Shown: piece after piece, positions 6,901 through 10,314 of the stretch
How positions within the stretch are numbered: the first letter of the stretch is position 1
Layout: every line of letters begins with the position of its first letter
Notes under the pieces: model-generated
Seen by the model: the letters and a program-made list of their open reading frames with translations, nothing else
Databases searched by the model: none
Told to the model about the DNA's origin: nothing
NCBI RefSeq assembly: GCF_937976265.1
Contig: NZ_CALJRX010000213.1
Location: 1 to 10,314, forward strand
Direction: 5' to 3'
Length of the DNA stretch: 10,314 nucleotides
From: an uncultured Haemophilus sp.
Lineage (GTDB): Bacteria; Pseudomonadota; Gammaproteobacteria; Enterobacterales; Pasteurellaceae
Translations under genes and position numbers: made by a program

Positions 6901-8955
6901 ATGTCCATGCAAATCACTCCACCTTTGGCTGTTCATTTTATTTGGCATCCGGATGATAACGAAAATATCTATTCTACACTGATGGAATTTCGTCGTTATC
7001 TTACACGAGATATTGATCGTCCATTTTCTAGAGAATTAAATATCCCAACATTTTTATACAGCTCACGAAAACCTAAAACACCACCATCTTCTACCCCACA
7101 GAAGCTTGCTGAGAAAGATGTAATTTTTCTTTTTATTAGCAGTAATACTTTGATGAATTCAGATTGGGAATGCTATATAAATTCGTTACCAGAGCAAGAT
7201 AATTATCATATTGTACCTGTAGCTATTGAACGAGAAGGATTAAGTCAAACTTCATCAGGTCGTCTGAAAAATTATAATTGTATCCGAGCATTTGATTGGC
7301 CTACTGAACTAAAAAAAGAATATGCAATTCTCTTTCTGTCTCATGAGTTGTATCGATTTGGTTTGAAAGGTATTACTGAGAATGGCCTTGGCATTGATTC
7401 TTCGATTCGCCTATTTTTAAGTCATGCTAAAAAAGGAGATACTGGCTTAAAACACGCAGAAGCTATTAAAGACTTTATTGATAACTCTAATATGCAAAGA
7501 TTCTTTGATGCAAATGAAATATCACTTGGATTTAAATTTGATCAAGAAATTGAAAACCATATTAAAAAATCAACAATCGTTGCTATCGAAAGTGATGCGT
7601 ACTCTTCTAGATACTGGTGTCAAAGAGAAATTCTAAGTGCCAAAAGGGAACGGCGTCCTATCATCCTTGTGAATAGTTTAGAAGAATATGAAGATAGAGT
7701 TTTTCCTGCGGCATCAAATATTCCTTGTGTGCATATAACTGCAGAGCCATTGGAAGAAAAAGATATTTTAAGGATTCTTATCGCAGCATTATTAGAAACA
7801 ATACGTTTTGAGCATGCACACAAACTGCTACGATATTATCAAGAGCAAGGCTGGATTGATAAATCTGCTGAGATTTTTGCTAGACCGCCAGAAATTCAGC
7901 AAATTGTTGATATTTTAGATAAAGGACATAAAGATAATTTAGTTATTTGCTACCCTGAACCACCTTTATATAAGGAAGAAACAGAGTGGACAAATCATTT
8001 TAACATTACTGTTTCCACTCCTTTATGGTCATCTAAACAAGAGAATGAAACTAGCTCTAATTTATGTATCGGTCTATCTATTTCTGATTATCTTCCTGAC
8101 GGTTATGAAACATACAACCAAGACATTGACGAACTCAAGCGGTTTTCTCAATCTTTAGCACGACATTTATTAGCTGGTGAGCACACTCTAATTTATGGTG
8201 GCGATTTACGGGATGAAGGTTTTACGAAATTCATTCTCGATGAAGCAACAGTTTTAAGGGATAGGTTGCAGACAAATCAACTATTTGTAGAAAATCATCT
8301 AGCTTGGCCTCTATATACTAAAAAAGAAAATACAAAGTGGTATGCAAATTATAAAACTGTAGTAAAACCTGTAGAAGCTAATATACCGGATGATGTAGAA
8401 GGTTTGATTCAGAATAAAGATCGTTTTCTTGAGCCAAATTGTCCTGAAAATAAATATATTTGGTCTCGATGTCTTACCGAGATGAGAGAAACGTCTATCT
8501 GTTCTTCGGATATAAGAGTTTTTGCTGGTGGAAAATTTGAAAACTACCTTGGAAAAATGCCTGGGGTTTTAGAAGAGTTCTTGATTGCTTATAAAGAGAG
8601 AAAAGTAATTTTCTTAATTGGCGGTTTAGGAGGATTAACCGGTAAGTTATGTGATTCAATTAAGAATCAATGCTTGACTGAAGAGTTTACGGAAGAATGG
8701 CAGACTTCTCATAATGCATTCTATAAAGAATTACAGGATATCGCACGTTCTCATAGTAATGATGCTAATTATGACGACATTAGATCTATTGTTGAAAATA
8801 TCTCAATCTCAAAACTTGCAACGAAAGCAGGGCTCACAACCAAAGAATATGAGAGATTGATGCAGACACCTTTTGTTGATGAATGCGTTCATCTGATTCT
8901 AAAAGGAATTAAAAACTTATCTAGCAAGGAAGGGGAGCTTAATGACCAAGCATAA
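6901..8955 (+). CDS. TIR-TIR-SLOG protein, putative Thoeris-like effector
   Basis: A 684-residue protein with three recognisable parts. Residues about 8-150 form a TIR-like domain (AVHFIWHPDD at 10-19, DVIFLFISSNTL at 73-84, SDWECY at 87-92). Residues about 168-285 form a second, more canonical TIR domain: IRLFLSHAKKGD, RFFDANEISLG, and YSSRYWCQREI with E243 in the usual NADase position. Residues about 388-590 form a SLOG domain: LCIGLSISD, HTLIYGGDLRDEGFT at 428-442, IRVFAGGKF, GKMPGVLEE and the glycine-rich FLIGGLGGLTGK at 571-582. A helical tail follows. SLOG domains bind nucleotide-type ligands, and in Thoeris ThsA the SLOG domain senses the TIR-made cyclic ADP-ribose. I infer that SLOG ligand binding here activates the TIR NADase instead of Sir2. 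The start has AGGA at 6886-6889, 11 bases upstream; ATG 6907 is an alternative. The gene overlaps the next by 14 bases and contains an in-frame DUS at codons 119-122. Confidence 0.82.
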   Translation: MSMQITPPLAVHFIWHPDDNENIYSTLMEFRRYLTRDIDRPFSRELNIPTFLYSSRKPKTPPSSTPQKLAEKDVIFLFISSNTLMNSDWECYINSLPEQDNYHIVPVAIEREGLSQTSSGRLKNYNCIRAFDWPTELKKEYAILFLSHELYRFGLKGITENGLGIDSSIRLFLSHAKKGDTGLKHAEAIKDFIDNSNMQRFFDANEISLGFKFDQEIENHIKKSTIVAIESDAYSSRYWCQREILSAKRERRPIILVNSLEEYEDRVFPAASNIPCVHITAEPLEEKDILRILIAALLETIRFEHAHKLLRYYQEQGWIDKSAEIFARPPEIQQIVDILDKGHKDNLVICYPEPPLYKEETEWTNHFNITVSTPLWSSKQENETSSNLCIGLSISDYLPDGYETYNQDIDELKRFSQSLARHLLAGEHTLIYGGDLRDEGFTKFILDEATVLRDRLQTNQLFVENHLAWPLYTKKENTKWYANYKTVVKPVEANIPDDVEGLIQNKDRFLEPNCPENKYIWSRCLTEMRETSICSSDIRVFAGGKFENYLGKMPGVLEEFLIAYKERKVIFLIGGLGGLTGKLCDSIKNQCLTEEFTEEWQTSHNAFYKELQDIARSHSNDANYDDIRSIVENISISKLATKAGLTTKEYERLMQTPFVDECVHLILKGIKNLSSKEGELNDQA
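7257..7268 (+). repeat. DNA uptake sequence inside the TIR-TIR-SLOG gene
   Basis: Exact AGGTCGTCTGAA within codons 119-123 (Ser-Gly-Arg-Leu-Lys), in a low-complexity loop late in the first TIR-like domain. It shows that this otherwise foreign-looking gene carries a host-type uptake tag. Confidence 0.75.
8932..8937 (+). promoter_or_regulatory. Ribosome binding site inside the SLOG gene for the second ThsB-like gene
   Basis: GGGGAG lies four bases before ATG 8942, within the last codons of the TIR-TIR-SLOG gene. This supports coupled translation of sensor and putative effector. Confidence 0.6.
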
Positions 8956-9550
8956 AGTTTTTATTAGTTATCATCATACTAATGATCAGTGGGCAAAGGA
9001 AGCGTTGCTTAAGTGCAATGAAGAAAACGATATTTTTATCGATGGTTCTGTTGATACTGGGGATATTAGTGATGATTTATCTGATGAAGAAATTAGAAAG
9101 AAAATTCGTGATGAATACTTACGTGAAACTACTGTTACAATTTTATTGGTAGGAACGGAAACTAAAAATAGAAAACATATTGATTGGGAACTTTATTCCA
9201 GTATGTATGATGGTAATAAAAATAAAAAGTCAGGCATTCTTGTAATACAGCTTCCTTCAACAAACCCTAATTATATTACAGCCGCTCATGGTGATGAGGA
9301 AAAAAGAAATTTATATCGATCAGTTACCAATTGGATTAGTATAGATTCTAGAGATGAGTATGAAAGGCGATATCCTTATTTGCCGGCACGTATAATTGAT
9401 AATTTACTAGCTAGAAATGTAAAAATATCCGTTACAAAATGGGAAGATTTAAATGTTGAAAATTTAAAATTACTTATTGATCTAACTTTTCAAGATAGAG
9501 AATCTTGCCAGTATGACATGAGTAGAAAAATGAGAAGAAATAATTCATAG
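8942..9550 (+). CDS. Second ThsB-like TIR protein (MTH538/DUF1863 family)
   Basis: A 202-residue paralogue of the first TIR gene, alike in layout but clearly diverged. It shows KHKVFISYHHTND at 3-15, FIDGSVDTGDI at 32-42, IRKKIRDEYLRETTVTILLV at 51-70, and KHIDWELYSSM at 78-88, with E83 the likely catalytic glutamate. The C-terminal ~90 residues are poorly conserved between the two, which fits different sensing surfaces. The start lies inside the end of the SLOG gene (14-base overlap) and has a strong GGGGAG site at 8932-8937, so translation is probably coupled. Thoeris loci often carry more than one ThsB, each thought to respond to different phages, so a second copy supports the Thoeris-like reading. 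Confidence 0.85.
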   Translation: MTKHKVFISYHHTNDQWAKEALLKCNEENDIFIDGSVDTGDISDDLSDEEIRKKIRDEYLRETTVTILLVGTETKNRKHIDWELYSSMYDGNKNKKSGILVIQLPSTNPNYITAAHGDEEKRNLYRSVTNWISIDSRDEYERRYPYLPARIIDNLLARNVKISVTKWEDLNVENLKLLIDLTFQDRESCQYDMSRKMRRNNS

Positions 9551-9559
9551 ATAACTTAT

Positions 9560-9564
9560 AGGAG
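9560..9564 (+). promoter_or_regulatory. Ribosome binding site deciding a GTG start
   Basis: AGGAG lies seven bases before GTG 9572. ATG 9565 and ATG 9570 are nearer but open frames that stop within a few codons, so this site supports the GTG start. Confidence 0.6.
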
Positions 9565-9571
9565 ATGGCAT

Positions 9572-10243
9572 GTGGATTTGCTAACTTACGTATTTAAAGG
9601 CTCTTATGTTAATAGACAAAAAGATAAATCTTTTATCAAAAATGTTCTTTCTACATTTAACAGGGACGAGATTACTGGAGTTGGAATAAAAGTAAATAAT
9701 AACCCTTGGTCATTTGAAGTGTTTATTTTTATTACAATAGATACAAATTACCTAAAAAGGGAAAAGTTTACTGAGTGGTTAAAACAGTTTGATGATAAAT
9801 ATTCTTTACATAATATATTTCTTGGAGACGTGTTTGAAGGTGGAAATATAACAACATTTATTAATGAAGATACACTAATTTTCTTTGATTGGCTTTTTAT
9901 TTTTTCCGAGTCTGAATCTGAATTGTTTACTAGAAATAAACTTCTCCCTACGCTCCGGTTTGGAGAGCGTTCTGTTTTTGAGACTAAATACCCTCAGTAT
10001 AAAAATGCCGAATATCAGATTCCAGCAATTTTCATTAGTCATTCATCCTTGGATAAAGATAAGATAGCTTTGCCGATTAGCGATTATTTATGCGCTAAAG
10101 AAATACCAATTTGGTTAGATCGTAATGAAATGACGTTAGAAAATAATTCAAGTGAGGAAGTCATATACGAAAAAATTCGCCACGGCATCTCAATATGTAA
10201 GACAGGAGTATTCATTGTTACGCCAAATTTTATAGTCAATTAA
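9572..10243 (+). CDS. Unknown N-terminal domain plus C-terminally truncated TIR domain
   Basis: The open frame encodes 223 residues. Residues 1-145 (SYVNRQKDKSFIKNVLSTF, GIKVNNNPWSFEVFIFI, FFDWLFIFSESESELF) match no family I know; the alternating strands and helices suggest a compact domain. From 149 a canonical TIR domain begins: IPAIFISHSSLDKDKIALP, IPIWLDRNEMTLE, YEKIRHGISICKTGVFIVTP. It ends at NFIVN, exactly where the family continues with the Trp-x-x-Glu segment carrying the catalytic glutamate, and about 50 more residues are normally present. The product should therefore lack NADase activity. GTG is chosen because AGGAG at 9560-9564 is well spaced and the two nearby ATGs (9565, 9570) run into stops. 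It lies 21 bases after the second ThsB-like gene and is co-directional. It is most likely a 3'-truncated relic, less likely a regulatory TIR. Confidence 0.7.
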   Translation: MDLLTYVFKGSYVNRQKDKSFIKNVLSTFNRDEITGVGIKVNNNPWSFEVFIFITIDTNYLKREKFTEWLKQFDDKYSLHNIFLGDVFEGGNITTFINEDTLIFFDWLFIFSESESELFTRNKLLPTLRFGERSVFETKYPQYKNAEYQIPAIFISHSSLDKDKIALPISDYLCAKEIPIWLDRNEMTLENNSSEEVIYEKIRHGISICKTGVFIVTPNFIVN

Positions 10244-10314
10244 AATAAAAATAGGACACTAGCGCATCGTCAAATCGGGCGTAATCAGACAAAACGGTTC
10301 GCAGATACCGCTTA
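10244..10314. other. Short terminal stretch, different composition, nothing recognised
   Basis: After the truncated TIR gene the sequence stays AT-rich to about 10255 and then becomes more GC-balanced. Both strands have short open frames that run off the edge (plus strand RIVKSGVIRQNGSQIPL; minus strand ending DLTMR then TAG). I cannot assign either. It may be the start of the neighbouring element that replaced the 3' end of the TIR gene. Confidence 0.3.

Noticed and set aside
10256..10314. Possible insertion-sequence end at the right edge
   Set aside because: Only about 60 bases are visible; I recognise no terminal inverted repeat or transposase motif, so an element cannot be named.
1..10314. 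CRISPR array, tRNA or rRNA genes
   Set aside because: No regularly spaced direct repeats and no cloverleaf or rRNA-like sequence were seen on either strand.

Overview
The window looks like an accessory (defence-type) region of a Neisseria chromosome. The main clue is the DNA uptake sequence (DUS): exact copies of AGGTCGTCTGAA, the dialect I remember for the N. mucosa/sicca group, lie at 4530-4541, 5631-5642 and 7257-7268, and a copy cut by the window edge lies at 1-11. The dialect names are from memory, so the species group is an inference. Strong Shine-Dalgarno sites and AT-rich genes interleaved with one GC-rich gene fit an island of acquired genes.

Layout. (1) 3-4243: a two-gene AT-rich operon. 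An SF1B (UPF1/DNA2-like) helicase, open at its 5' end, overlaps by ATGA a 466-residue protein with an N-terminal winged helix and a probable phospholipase-D-like C-terminal fold whose HKD motif is degenerate. This looks like an antiviral helicase plus PLD pair, with the closest analogy in Mokosh, but the match is not proven. (2) 4244-6274: a graveyard of core Neisseria-type genes. It holds a LysR-family regulator reduced to its first ~16 and last ~54 codons, a TehA/SLAC1-family transporter whose N-terminus is broken by a stop and a frameshift, and a second, heavily damaged LysR C-terminus on the minus strand. (3) 6275-10243: a very AT-rich operon of four TIR-related genes: a ThsB-like TIR (MTH538/DUF1863 type), a 684-residue TIR-TIR-SLOG protein, a second ThsB-like TIR, and a protein with an unrecognised N-terminal domain followed by a TIR domain that stops just before its catalytic region. 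(4) 10244-10314: a short stretch of different composition with nothing I can name.

How the genes may work together. In Thoeris, ThsB TIR proteins sense phage and make a cyclic ADP-ribose signal that binds the SLOG domain of ThsA and switches on its Sir2 NADase. Here the SLOG protein carries TIR domains in place of Sir2, so I infer a Thoeris-like system in which the two small TIR proteins signal to a TIR-SLOG NADase effector. The truncated fourth gene may be a decayed extra sensor or effector. The helicase pair would be a separate defence module, with transporter and regulator relics between the two.
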